Assembly: GCF_006540305.1 (NCBI RefSeq)
Contig: NZ_BJOR01000001.1
Location: 682,001 to 746,000 of the forward strand
Source: Streptomyces sp. 6-11-2
GTDB taxonomy: Bacteria; Actinomycetota; Actinomycetes; Streptomycetales; Streptomycetaceae
Direction: 5' to 3'
DNA length: 64,000 nucleotides
The notes below the pieces were generated by a model. That model was given only the letters and a program-made list of their open reading frames with translations. It did not search any database and was not told where the DNA came from. Shown here one piece after another: positions 1 to 8,061 of the stretch (position 1 is the stretch's first letter; each line of letters begins with the position of its first letter). The position numbers and the translations under genes were made by a program.

Positions 1-676
1 GCAGCGCGATGCCGGCGAGCACGGCCGCGCCGAGCCGGGTGAAGAACAGGTCGCCCCTGATCGTGTCGGCGATCGCGAGGACCAGGATCAGCAGGGACGC
101 CTCGATCCCGAGGATCAGCCGGTGGAACTTGAGCGCCGCGGCGGCCCTGCGGGCCAGCGCCATGCCCGACGAGCGCGGTTCGGCCGCGCTCTCCTGGACC
201 GGCGGCAGCCCGCCCTGGTGGCGGGCCACTCCGACGAGGTCGGTCTCGGCCTTGATCAGGATCGCGCCGAGAGCGGCCAGGGTCCCGAGGAAGGCCCACA
301 GCCAGTCGACGCGCCCGGGACCCCACAGGTCGACGGCGCGCAGCCCGAGCCCGACCAGGACGGCGGCGTCGGTGAGATAGGCCCCGACCCGGTCCAGGTA
401 GACCCCGCCCAGCGAGAACTGCTGCTTCCAGCGGGCGATCTCGCCGTCGACGCAGTCCAGCAGCAGGTACAGCTGGACCATCAGCACACCGAGCACGGCG
501 CCCGCGATCCCCGGCACCAGCAGGGCCGGGGCCGCGAGGACGCCGCAGACGGTCATCAGGTACGTGAGCTGGTTGGGCGTGACCCTGGTGCCCACCAGGT
601 AGCGGTCCACCCGCAGGGACACCTCGCGCATGTAGAGGCGTCCCGCCCAGTGCTCTCCGCTGCGCCGGTCCTTCAC
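1..676 (-). CDS. CDP-alcohol phosphatidyltransferase family protein (3' end outside window)
   Basis: Integral membrane transferase that would move a phospho-group from a CDP-linked alcohol onto a second alcohol. The gene is read on the minus strand and runs off the left edge, so about 225 residues are visible. The family signature is seen as DCVDGEIAR, then a Gly and LD at the right spacing, inside hydrophobic helices. The canonical pattern is D-x2-DG-x2-AR-x8-G-x3-D-x3-D. The last Asp is replaced by Ala here (LDRVGA), although another Asp follows four residues later (YLTD). The GTG at 676 is a guess: the purine run before it is too close, and an in-frame ATG lies further in near 630. It is the last visible gene of the cassette and starts 28 bp after the dehydrogenase-like gene. 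Family is confident; substrate is unknown. Confidence 0.85.
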   Translation of the reverse strand, partial: MKDRRSGEHWAGRLYMREVSLRVDRYLVGTRVTPNQLTYLMTVCGVLAAPALLVPGIAGAVLGVLMVQLYLLLDCVDGEIARWKQQFSLGGVYLDRVGAYLTDAAVLVGLGLRAVDLWGPGRVDWLWAFLGTLAALGAILIKAETDLVGVARHQGGLPPVQESAAEPRSSGMALARRAAAALKFHRLILGIEASLLILVLAIADTIRGDLFFTRLGAAVLAGIAL

Positions 677-704
677 CCCTGCCGGATGGACGACCGGTCT
701 CAGT

Positions 705-1766
705 TCAGCTACCGATGGCCTTGACATAGTCGGCGTAGATGTCCTTGATCTGGTCGGTCTTGAGGTCGAGGTGTTCGAGGATCGTGTAGCGGCCGGGCCG
801 GGTCTCCGGGGCGAACTCGACGACCCGGACGAACTCGTCCACCGTGAAGCCGATGTCCTTGGGCAGTACCGGCAGCCCGTGCCGGCGCAGCACCTCGGCC
901 ATGCCGGCCGATTCCTCGTGGGCTCCGCGCAGGTACATCGCGAAGGCCGCGCCGAGCCCGCACTGCTCACCGTGGCTCGCGGCCCGCTTCGAGAACAGCA
1001 GGTCGAAGCCGTGGTTGATCTCGTGGCAGGCGCCGGAGGCGGGCCGCGAGTCGCCCGAGATCGACATGGCGATCCCGGTGAGGACCAGGGCCTCGGCGAG
1101 CACCTGGAGGAAGTCGTTGTCGCCGATGTCGCCCGGGTGCCGCAGCACCGCCTCGCCCGCCTGGCGGGCCATGGCCGCGGCCAGGCCGTCGATCTTCTCG
1201 CCGGTGACGCGGTGGGACAGCTCCCAGTCCGCGATGGCGGAGATGTTGGAGACGGCGTCGCCGATGCCGGAGCGCACGAAACGTGGCGGGGCGTCGCGGA
1301 TCACGTCCAGGTCGATGAGGACGGCGATCGGGTTCGGCACACCGTACGAGCCGCGGCCCGCGTCGTTGTCGAGGGTGGCGACCGGGGAGCACAGGCCGTC
1401 GTGCGAGAGGTTCGTGGGCACGGCGACCAGGGGCAGGCCGACGCGCGCCGCGGCGAACTTGGCGCAGTCGATGATCTTGCCGCCGCCCAGGCCCACCACC
1501 GCGTCGTAGCGGCCTGCCTTCATCTCGCCGGCCAGCCGGATGGCGTCGTCGAGGGTTCCGCCGCCGACCTCGTACCAGGTGGCGCCGGGCAGCGAGGGGG
1601 CGATCCGCTCGCGCAGCCGGGCGCCGGAGCCGTTGCTGACGGCGACGGCGAGCCTGCCGGAGTGCGAGACGCGCTCGTCGGCGAGCACACTCGCCAGGTC
1701 GTCGAGGGCACCGCGGCGGATTTCCACCACCACCGGCGACGGGATGAGCCGGCTCAGTACAGGCAC
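705..1766 (-). CDS. Iron-containing alcohol dehydrogenase family, glycerol-1-phosphate dehydrogenase-like (EgsA/AraM type)
   Basis: About 353 residues. The fold and motifs are those of sn-glycerol-1-phosphate dehydrogenases, which reduce dihydroxyacetone phosphate with NAD(P)H. Visible motifs are the dinucleotide-binding GGGKIIDCAK, the PTNLSHDG substrate loop, and metal ligands in order: Asp in GDAVSNISA, His in CHEINHGFD, and His in ASHGEQCG. The chosen start is a GTG overlapping the last 13 bp of the upstream nucleotidyltransferase gene; a longer open frame is possible but would overlap that gene deeply. The sandwich position between nucleotidyltransferase and CDP-alcohol transferase genes suggests it makes the polyol phosphate used by them. 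That role is inference; the family also includes related dehydrogenases acting on other small ketones. Confidence 0.88.
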   Translation of the reverse strand: MPVLSRLIPSPVVVEIRRGALDDLASVLADERVSHSGRLAVAVSNGSGARLRERIAPSLPGATWYEVGGGTLDDAIRLAGEMKAGRYDAVVGLGGGKIIDCAKFAAARVGLPLVAVPTNLSHDGLCSPVATLDNDAGRGSYGVPNPIAVLIDLDVIRDAPPRFVRSGIGDAVSNISAIADWELSHRVTGEKIDGLAAAMARQAGEAVLRHPGDIGDNDFLQVLAEALVLTGIAMSISGDSRPASGACHEINHGFDLLFSKRAASHGEQCGLGAAFAMYLRGAHEESAGMAEVLRRHGLPVLPKDIGFTVDEFVRVVEFAPETRPGRYTILEHLDLKTDQIKDIYADYVKAIGS

Positions 1767-2506
1767 GCGATCCCCCGGCCCTTGGCGAGGTCGTCGTGGT
1801 TGTCGATCTCGACCCACTTGACGTCGCCGATCGGCGCCACGTCGATCGTGAAGCCGCGGTTGACGAGCTCCTGGTAGCCGTCCTCGTAGTACAGCTGCGG
1901 GTCCCGCTCGAAGGTGACCTTCAGCGCGTCGGCCAGCTCGGGGGCGGCGTCGCCCTCGATGAGAGTGACGCCGATGTACTCGCCGGTCGCCTCGGCCGGG
2001 TCCATCAGCTTGGTGATCCTCCGGACGCCCTTGTCGGGGTCGACGACGACCTTCATCTCCTCGTCGGCCAGCGACTTCACCGTGTCCAGGGCAAGGATGA
2101 TCTTCTTGCCGTCACCGCGGGCGGCGAGCAGGGTCTTCTCGACGGAGACCGGGTGCACGGTGTCGCCGTTGGCGAGGATCACGCCGTCCTTGAGGGCGTC
2201 ACGGCCGCACCACAGGGAGTAGGCGTTGTTCCACTCCTCGGCCTTGTCGTTGTCGATCAGGGTGAGCTTCAGGCCGTACTTCCGCTCCAGGGCCGCCTTG
2301 CGCTCGTACACGGCCTCCTTGCGGTAGCCGACGATGATCGCGGCCTCCGTCAGGCCGACCTCGGCGAAGTTGCCGAGGGTGAGGTCCAGGACCGTGGGGC
2401 CGTCCTCCGCGCCGTCGGGCCCCACCGGCACCAGCGCCTTGGGCAGGGTGTCGGTGTAGGGGCGCAGGCGCCGTCCGGCGCCGGCCGCCAGCACGAGGCC
2501 GATCAT
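1754..2506 (-). CDS. NTP transferase domain protein (sugar/polyol-phosphate nucleotidyltransferase)
   Basis: About 250 residues with the N-terminal Rossmann-type nucleotidyltransferase signature LAAGAGRRLRPYT...PKALVPVG. It also has WNNAYSLW and the closing WVEIDNHDDLAKG, typical of LicC-like phosphocholine cytidylyltransferases and of inositol-1-phosphate cytidylyltransferases. It would activate a phosphorylated alcohol with CTP (or another NTP). The ATG at 2506 overlaps the stop of the preceding gene (ATGA), so it is translationally coupled to the CDP-alcohol transferase encoded upstream. In some archaea and thermophiles such a cytidylyltransferase is fused or adjacent to a CDP-alcohol transferase in di-myo-inositol-phosphate synthesis, which is the same pairing. 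Substrate is not determinable from sequence. Confidence 0.88.
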   Translation of the reverse strand: MIGLVLAAGAGRRLRPYTDTLPKALVPVGPDGAEDGPTVLDLTLGNFAEVGLTEAAIIVGYRKEAVYERKAALERKYGLKLTLIDNDKAEEWNNAYSLWCGRDALKDGVILANGDTVHPVSVEKTLLAARGDGKKIILALDTVKSLADEEMKVVVDPDKGVRRITKLMDPAEATGEYIGVTLIEGDAAPELADALKVTFERDPQLYYEDGYQELVNRGFTIDVAPIGDVKWVEIDNHDDLAKGRGIACLY

Positions 2507-4320
2507 GCGGGTTCTCCTTCGTCGTGTACTGCGGGCGCACCCCTCAGATGAGAGGCCACCCAGAAACGGATGCTCTCGGTGAGCACCAGCAGGGCGACGG
2601 CCACGGCGAGGACCGTGAGCGCGACCTGGAATTGCGAGGCGGTGAGCACCGCGGCCAGCACGGTGACGAGCAGCGTGCGCCCCTCCTGCCCTCCGAGGGC
2701 GCGCACCAGCCAGACCGGCGGCGCTCCGGCGTCGCCGCGGATGCGGTACACCGTGTCGTAGTGATGGTAGGCGACGGCCGCCACCAGGCCGAAAGCCGCA
2801 GGAAGGGCTCCGTTCACCTCCGCTCTGGCCGCCAGCACCAGCACGGTGCCGTATTCGGCGGCGCGGAACAGCGGGGGGACGAGCCAGTCGAGGGGGCCCT
2901 TGAGGGGCTGGGAGAGGGCCAGACCCGAGAAGACGGCGTAGAAGGTGGCGCCCACGCAAAGCAGCCAGCTGTCGCCGGAGTACAGGGCCCCGGCGAGGAA
3001 CGCCACACCGGCCAGGGCGCGCAGCAGCGGGAAGTCGAGGTACCAGCGCGCGTTGGGATCGCGCAGCCTGGCGACGAGGGCCGCGATCGGTCCGTTGTCC
3101 GCGAGGTCCGCCAGCGCCTGCGCCGCCCGGTCGGTGCGCCGCGCCTTGCGCGTCACGGACCGCAGCACACGGCCCGCCGTGGTGTACGTCGCCGCGAGGG
3201 CGCAGCCGGCGAGCAGGACGTAGAACGTGATCCTGGGGGTCGTGACCGCCGTCAGGACCGCGATCATCGCCCAGCGCTCGCCGATGGGCAGAACGATCAT
3301 CCGGCGTACCCAGACCGTCCAGCCGACGCTGTCCAGCTTGTCGGAGAGCGCGGCGGTGGGGCTGGTGTTGGCGGTGGCGTCGTGGTTGGCCTCGTTGAAG
3401 GAGAAGTCGACCACGTGCCGGCAGGTCTGGAGGATCATCGCGCCCAGGGCCAGGGCCCAGACGTCGTCGCCGCCGCGGGCGGCGCCCAGCGCGAGGCCGG
3501 CGTAGTAGGCGTACTCCTTCGCCCGGTCGAAGGTGGCGTCCAGCCAGGCGCCGAGGGTGGAGTACTGAAGCGAGTAGCGGGCCAGCTGGCCGTCGGCGCA
3601 GTCCAGCACGAACGAGGCGATGAGCAGCACGCCGGCGGCGACGAAACCGCCGCGGGTGCCGGTGGCGGCGCAGCTCGCGGCTATGAGCGCGGTGAGCAGG
3701 GAGGCCGTGGTGACCTGGTTGGGGGTCAGGCCGCGGCGGGCGCACCAGCGGGCGACGTAGCGCGAGTACGGGCTGATGAGGAAGGTGGTGAAGAAGCCGT
3801 CGCGGGCCTTGACGGCCGACTTCAGGCGGACGGCCTCGTCGTCGACGGCGGCCACGGCCTGCCGTGCCTCGTTGCGGGTCTGGGGGTCCTCGGGTACGGC
3901 GGCGACGAGAGTGCCGAGCACGGGGCGGTGCACCTCGGAGCCGTCGGCGTCCAGGGCTTCGGAGATCCGGTCGGCGAGGCCGGCGACGGCGACCGCGGTG
4001 TCGCCGCCGGCGGAGTTCTCGCGGGCCATCGCGCGGGTCAGCGCCTGGCGGCCGGCCGGGCGGGCGGTCACCGCGCCGGGGACGGCGGCGAGCGGGAAGC
4101 GGGGGTCGGTCAGGCCCAGACGCAGCGCGTGCAGATGGCCGACGAACCGGGCGTCGACGATGGCGACCCGCTGGTCACCGGGCACCTGGGCGAGCACCGT
4201 CTCGGCGTCGGTGCCGTCGGATGCGACCCGCACGTCGAATCCGAGGGACCGCAGATCGCCCTCGATCGACGATCCGGGGACCGGCTGACCGGTCAGGATG
4301 GCGGTCGACAACGAACTCAC
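2503..4320 (-). CDS. CDP-alcohol phosphatidyltransferase with C-terminal DUF5941-like membrane region
   Basis: About 600 residues. Residues 1-190 form a soluble region without a motif I recognise. Residues about 200-400 hold the complete CDP-alcohol transferase signature DCADGQLAR followed by G, D and D at canonical spacing, so unlike the partial neighbour all four aspartates are present. The remaining C-terminus is multi-spanning and resembles DUF5941. Start choice: the GTG at 4320 has no usable ribosome site because the only AGGGAG overlaps it. The in-frame TTG at 4311 sits 8 nt behind that AGGGAG and may be the true start. First gene of the minus-strand cassette; its stop overlaps the next start by 4 bp. 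Family certain, substrate unknown. Confidence 0.88.
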   Translation of the reverse strand: MSSLSTAILTGQPVPGSSIEGDLRSLGFDVRVASDGTDAETVLAQVPGDQRVAIVDARFVGHLHALRLGLTDPRFPLAAVPGAVTARPAGRQALTRAMARENSAGGDTAVAVAGLADRISEALDADGSEVHRPVLGTLVAAVPEDPQTRNEARQAVAAVDDEAVRLKSAVKARDGFFTTFLISPYSRYVARWCARRGLTPNQVTTASLLTALIAASCAATGTRGGFVAAGVLLIASFVLDCADGQLARYSLQYSTLGAWLDATFDRAKEYAYYAGLALGAARGGDDVWALALGAMILQTCRHVVDFSFNEANHDATANTSPTAALSDKLDSVGWTVWVRRMIVLPIGERWAMIAVLTAVTTPRITFYVLLAGCALAATYTTAGRVLRSVTRKARRTDRAAQALADLADNGPIAALVARLRDPNARWYLDFPLLRALAGVAFLAGALYSGDSWLLCVGATFYAVFSGLALSQPLKGPLDWLVPPLFRAAEYGTVLVLAARAEVNGALPAAFGLVAAVAYHHYDTVYRIRGDAGAPPVWLVRALGGQEGRTLLVTVLAAVLTASQFQVALTVLAVAVALLVLTESIRFWVASHLRGAPAVHDEGEPA

Positions 4321-4653
4321 TCCCTGGGGGCCGACGCGCCCGCGCCGGTCATGTGCATATAGGGGCACCGCCTGCCTGTGGCACCCGGGCGGCATGTCGG
4401 CAGAGGCTATCGGATGGCCGGAAGCCCGCGTTCACCGCCCGTTCACCGGTCTGATCGACGTGGTCTGCCGCAGCCTTCGCCTCGATCATCATGGGCGATC
4501 CGGCCTCCGGGCCACAAACTCCGCACCAGATCGGGCATTCCTCACATCCGACCCCGGCATGGATGGGACGGCCACGACATGACCGATCACCAAACGGCCT
4601 CCTTCGGCGTCCGGGGCCGGCTGCCGCACCATGGCGCCCGACCCGTCCGCGCA

Positions 4654-4686
4654 CCCTGACCTGCGGTTCGTTTACGCAGGTCAGGG
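4654..4686. promoter_or_regulatory. Perfect 12-bp inverted repeat in the divergent region before the zinc exporter
   Basis: CCCTGACCTGCG (4654-4665) and its exact complement (4675-4686) flank a 9-nt loop. There is no T-run, and it lies between two divergent genes, where a simple terminator is not expected. It ends five bases before the candidate Zur box, so it could be part of the exporter control region, a bidirectional insulator or a small-RNA terminator. Confidence 0.6.
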
Positions 4687-4690
4687 CACA

Positions 4691-4705
4691 TGACAACGGT
4701 GTTCA
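4691..4705. promoter_or_regulatory. Candidate Zur box upstream of the zinc exporter gene
   Basis: TGACAACGGTGTTCA is an imperfect 15-bp palindrome resembling the streptomycete Zur consensus (TGAAAATGATTTTCA-type) and centred about 83 bp before the ATG at 4781. From the literature I recall that Zur of S. coelicolor activates the CDF exporter zitB under zinc excess by binding its upstream region. The match here is moderate by eye. Confidence 0.55.
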
Positions 4706-4780
4706 GTGCCGCGTTGCCCCATACCCCCCACCCGTAGTTCACTGTGATCCGGGACGCAATACGGAAAGGGCGGTCATCCC

Positions 4781-5719
4781 ATGGGGGCCGGTCACGACCA
4801 CGGGCACACGCACGGCGTAGGAGCAGGCGGCACGGCGGGCGCAGCGCACCGCGGCACGCTGCGCATCGCGCTGTCGATCACGCTCACCGTGATGGTGGTG
4901 GAGATCGTCGGCGGCATGCTCGCCGACTCGCTGGCGCTGGTCGCTGACGCCGCCCACATGGCCACCGACGCCCTCGGTCTCGGTATGGCGCTGCTGGCCA
5001 TCCACTTCGCCAACCGCCCGCCGAGCCGGAACCGCACCTTCGGCTTCGCCCGCGCGGAGATCCTCGCCGCGCTCGCCAACTGCCTGCTCCTGCTCGGCGT
5101 CGGCAGCTATGTGCTCTACGAGGCGATCCAGCGGTTCCTCACCCCGACTCCCACCCATGGCGGGCTGATGATCGTGTTCGGCGGGATCGGCCTGGTGGCG
5201 AACTCGATCTCCCTCATGCTCCTGATGCGCGGCCAGAAGGAGAGCCTGAACGTGCGCGGTGCCTTCCTGGAGGTGGCCGCGGACGCGCTCGGCTCGGTGG
5301 CCGTCATGCTCTCGGCGACGGTGATCCTGCTCACCGGCTGGCAGGCCGCCGACCCCGTCGCCTCCCTCCTCATCGGCCTGCTGATCGTGCCGCGCACCTT
5401 CCGGCTGCTGCGCGAGACGCTCGACGTGCTGCTGGAGGCTGCCCCGAAGAACGTCGACATGGAGGAGGTGCGGGAGCACATCCTGGCACTGGACGGCGTG
5501 GAGGACGTGCACGACCTGCACGCCTGGACGATCACCTCGGGTCTGCCGGTGCTCTCCGCGCACGTGGTCGTCCGGTCCGACGCGCTCAGCGCCACCGGCC
5601 ACGAGAAGCTGCTGCACGAGCTCCAGGGCTGCCTCGGGGACCACTTCGACGTGGAGCACTGCACCTTCCAGCTCGAGCCGAGCGGGCACGCGGAGCACGA
5701 GGCCCGGCTGTGCCACTGA
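4781..5719 (+). CDS. zitB: Cation diffusion facilitator, zinc exporter (ZitB/CzcD type)
   Basis: 312-residue inner-membrane metal/proton antiporter. It opens with a His-rich metal-binding segment (HDHGHTH, residues 5-11), then six predicted membrane helices and a C-terminal cytoplasmic metal-sensing domain (DLHAWTITSG, ending in a His-rich tail). The helix-2 metal site is H59xxxD63 (DAAHMATD). At the helix-5 site the usual HxxxD is E164xxxD168 (FLEVAADALGS), a substitution that could alter selectivity. Start ATG is preceded by GGAAAGGG. It is divergent from the lipid-like cassette and sits behind a candidate Zur box, which fits zinc-activated efflux. Family certain; zinc as main substrate inferred from homology and context. 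Confidence 0.92.
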   Translation: MGAGHDHGHTHGVGAGGTAGAAHRGTLRIALSITLTVMVVEIVGGMLADSLALVADAAHMATDALGLGMALLAIHFANRPPSRNRTFGFARAEILAALANCLLLLGVGSYVLYEAIQRFLTPTPTHGGLMIVFGGIGLVANSISLMLLMRGQKESLNVRGAFLEVAADALGSVAVMLSATVILLTGWQAADPVASLLIGLLIVPRTFRLLRETLDVLLEAAPKNVDMEEVREHILALDGVEDVHDLHAWTITSGLPVLSAHVVVRSDALSATGHEKLLHELQGCLGDHFDVEHCTFQLEPSGHAEHEARLCH

Positions 5720-5749
5720 GGGGACGCTCCCCGCGCTCCTGACCGCAGA

Positions 5750-5773
5750 GGGCGCCCGGCGCGCACGGCGCCC
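5750..5773. terminator. Hairpin after the zinc exporter gene
   Basis: GGGCGCC and GGCGCCC separated by 10 nt, 30 bp after the exporter stop. Stem without T-run, as is common in streptomycetes. Confidence 0.4.
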
Positions 5774-5992
5774 GTGCCGGTACACGGAGGCGCGGTGTGC
5801 GCCCGTGCCCTCTCCGCGGGGGCGCCCGGACGGTTCCGGGGCTGCCCGTCCGGGCACGATCACCTACGGTGCCCGGCCCGTGACAGTCGCGGCCCACGGC
5901 GCCTCGCGGGACATGCGGAGTGCCGGGAAGTGCCGGGAGTGCCGGTTTCGTACGGCAGACTTGGGACTCGAGGACCGAAGTGAAGGATGGGT

Positions 5993-6583
5993 ATGCCGAC
6001 CACACCTGCCACCGCGAAGCACAGCTCGTCGAACGGCGCCGCGGACGCGATCTTGCTGGAACTGGTCGACGAGGACGGCGTGACGATCGGCACCGCGGAG
6101 AAGCTCTCCGCCCACCAGCCACCGGGACGCCTGCACCGCGCCTTCTCCGTATTCCTGTTCGACAACCGCGGCCGGCTGCTGCTCCAGCAGCGGGCGCTGG
6201 GCAAGTACCACTCCCCCGGAGTGTGGTCCAACAGCTGCTGCGGCCACCCCTACCCCGGTGAGGCGCCCATGGCGGCGGCGGCCCGGCGTACGCACGAGGA
6301 GCTGGGGATCTCCCCGTCGCTGCTCGCCGAGGCGGGCACGGTCCGCTACCACCACCCGGACCCGGACTCGGGCCTGGTGGAGCAGGAGTACAACCACCTC
6401 TTCGTCGGCCTGGTGCAGTCCCCGCTGCGGCCCGACCCGGAGGAGGTCGGCGCCACGGCGTTCGTGACGCCCGCCGAGCTGGCGGAGCGGCACGCGCGGG
6501 ACACCTTCTCCGTCTGGTTCCCGACCGTGCTGGACGCGGCCCGTCCCGCGATCAGGGAACTGACGGGGCCCGCCGGCTGGTGA
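5993..6583 (+). CDS. idi: Isopentenyl-diphosphate delta-isomerase, type I
   Basis: About 196 residues. Interconverts isopentenyl and dimethylallyl diphosphate, the isoprenoid building blocks; cytosolic Nudix-fold enzyme. Seen: catalytic Cys in WSNSCCGHP, the Nudix-like AARRTHEELG helix, and catalytic/metal Glu in EQEYNHLF. Two ATGs lie close together; the second (5993) has AAGGA at proper spacing and gives the MPTTPATA start that matches remembered S. coelicolor Idi (MPITPATA). The first ATG at 5987 abuts the ribosome site. It is monocistronic between the exporter and a convergent ATPase gene. In S. coelicolor the hopanoid cluster is nearby, beyond the left edge here; that is recalled. Confidence 0.95.
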   Translation: MPTTPATAKHSSSNGAADAILLELVDEDGVTIGTAEKLSAHQPPGRLHRAFSVFLFDNRGRLLLQQRALGKYHSPGVWSNSCCGHPYPGEAPMAAAARRTHEELGISPSLLAEAGTVRYHHPDPDSGLVEQEYNHLFVGLVQSPLRPDPEEVGATAFVTPAELAERHARDTFSVWFPTVLDAARPAIRELTGPAGW

Positions 6584-6591
6584 GCCGGGCC

Positions 6592-7149
6592 TCAGGGGTG
6601 CTGTTCCAGCTGGTGCGCGGGTTTGAGCGGCAGGGCGGCCCAGATCACCTTGCCGCCGCTCGCGGTGTGCTCGACGTCGCAGACCCCGCCGGCCTCCCGC
6701 GCGATCTCACGGACCAGGAGCAGCCCGCGCCCGCCGGTCCGCCCGTGGTCGGTCTCCAGGGCGGTCGGGCGGTAGGGGTGGTTGTCCTCCACGGACACCC
6801 GCACCCACTCGGCGCCGACCGCGACCTCCACGGCGAGCATCGGCGACAGCAGCGCCGCGTGCCGTACGGCGTTCGTGACCAGCTCGGACACGATCAGCAG
6901 CAGCCCGTGGACCAGGTCGTCCGAGACCGGGACGCCCTGGCGCAGCAGCAGGTCCCGGACCGCGTGCCGGGCCTGCGGGACCGAGGCGTCGACGGCGGGC
7001 GCGGTGAACCGCCAGACTCCCTCGTACGGCAGCGGATCCGGGGGTACGTCATGGAGGGGTGCCCCCGCGCCGCCCTCCGGGCGTGAGCCGTACCCGCGCC
7101 CGTGGTTGTCCATCGTCCGGTCGCCACCCTCGCGCTCGATTGTCACCAC
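6592..7149 (-). CDS. RsbW-like ATP-binding protein (HATPase_c, anti-sigma/serine kinase type)
   Basis: Up to 185 residues. The GHKL ATPase motifs are clear: N box ELVTNAVRH, G1 VEDNHPYRP, and G2 GGRGLLLVREIA. Streptomycetes carry dozens of such single-domain kinases, some acting as anti-sigma factors with anti-anti-sigma partners; no partner gene lies next to this one. The first 40 residues are low in motifs. The GTG at 7149 has no visible ribosome site; an internal ATG at 7113 is an equally good start. Convergent with idi, whose stop is 9 bp away. Confidence 0.85.
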   Translation of the reverse strand: MVTIEREGGDRTMDNHGRGYGSRPEGGAGAPLHDVPPDPLPYEGVWRFTAPAVDASVPQARHAVRDLLLRQGVPVSDDLVHGLLLIVSELVTNAVRHAALLSPMLAVEVAVGAEWVRVSVEDNHPYRPTALETDHGRTGGRGLLLVREIAREAGGVCDVEHTASGGKVIWAALPLKPAHQLEQHP

Positions 7150-7358
7150 ACGTCGAGTGTTGGTAACGCACCGCTCTCAGCCCAAGGACTGAACACAAGT
7201 CAGCGTGTTTCAAGCGCCTTGTGACCGTTGGCGTACGAATCCGTCACGCCAGGGATCGGTCCTGTCCCGTCCCCGCCGACATCGCGAACTTTTCGGGTTG
7301 TACGGTCCACGTGCCCCCGCGCACGGACCGCCCGGCCTGATCCAAACGAGAGGCCCTC

Positions 7359-7937
7359 CTAGGCCGTCCGGTCGGAGACCATGCCGACGATGCGGCGGCC
7401 GCCGAAGCCGGTCGCGATCAGGCCGAGGCCGTCGAAGAGGAGGGCGAGGGAGAAGAACGCGCCGATGACGTACTGGCTGCTGCTCGGCCAGGAGGCCAGC
7501 ACCATGACGCCCAGCAGCAGGTAGAAGGCGCCCAGCAGCAGCGTCCAGCCGAACTGGGGGCCGCGCACCACGACGCTGCCGACCACCCGGAACAGGCCGC
7601 CGGTCAGGAACAGCAGGGCCGCGAACATGGTGAGCGCGGCGGCGGTCGCGTGCGGATGGCCGATGACCACCACGCCCGCCGCGATGTTCAGGGCGGCCAC
7701 GATGACACCGAGCCAGAAGAAGTTCGAGCCGCGCGCCTGGACCGCGTGCAGCAGCCCGACCAGCCCGCCGATCAGCAGCAGCCAGCCGAACAGCAGCATG
7801 GAGGTGAGCGTCACGGCGGCCGTGTAGACGAGCCCTACGAGTCCGGCGACCACCAGAAGCACCCCGAGTCCGGCGAGCCAGCCGAAACCGCGGCGCATCC
7901 TCGCCGTCTCGCTGCGGGGCTTGGTGAACCTGGCCAT
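7359..7937 (-). CDS. HdeD/DUF308 family membrane protein
   Basis: 192 residues with about six hydrophobic helices arranged as short hairpins with Gly-rich turns, and a basic N-terminus (MARFTKPRSETARMRRG). This is the pattern of DUF308, named after E. coli HdeD of the acid-resistance island; the biochemical role is unknown. ATG at 7937 has a strong AGGAGGC ribosome site. It is followed by the RsbW-like gene 209 bp further along the same strand. Confidence 0.85.
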   Translation of the reverse strand: MARFTKPRSETARMRRGFGWLAGLGVLLVVAGLVGLVYTAAVTLTSMLLFGWLLLIGGLVGLLHAVQARGSNFFWLGVIVAALNIAAGVVVIGHPHATAAALTMFAALLFLTGGLFRVVGSVVVRGPQFGWTLLLGAFYLLLGVMVLASWPSSSQYVIGAFFSLALLFDGLGLIATGFGGRRIVGMVSDRTA

Positions 7938-8061
7938 CGGCGCCTCCTCAAAGCCGCACGATCCCCCCGGTCTCCACCCTTTGTTCCGTTTGCTGCCGTG
8001 TCGTAACTGTCCCCCACCCCTTCTTGATCAAACGCTCGGCCGGGCGGATAGCATCCGGCGC

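Noticed and set aside
1754..3745. Long fused frame covering the nucleotidyltransferase and part of the upstream gene
   Set aside because: Only the part from the ATG at 2506 is protein-like; the upstream extension is an out-of-frame reading of the CDP-alcohol transferase gene.
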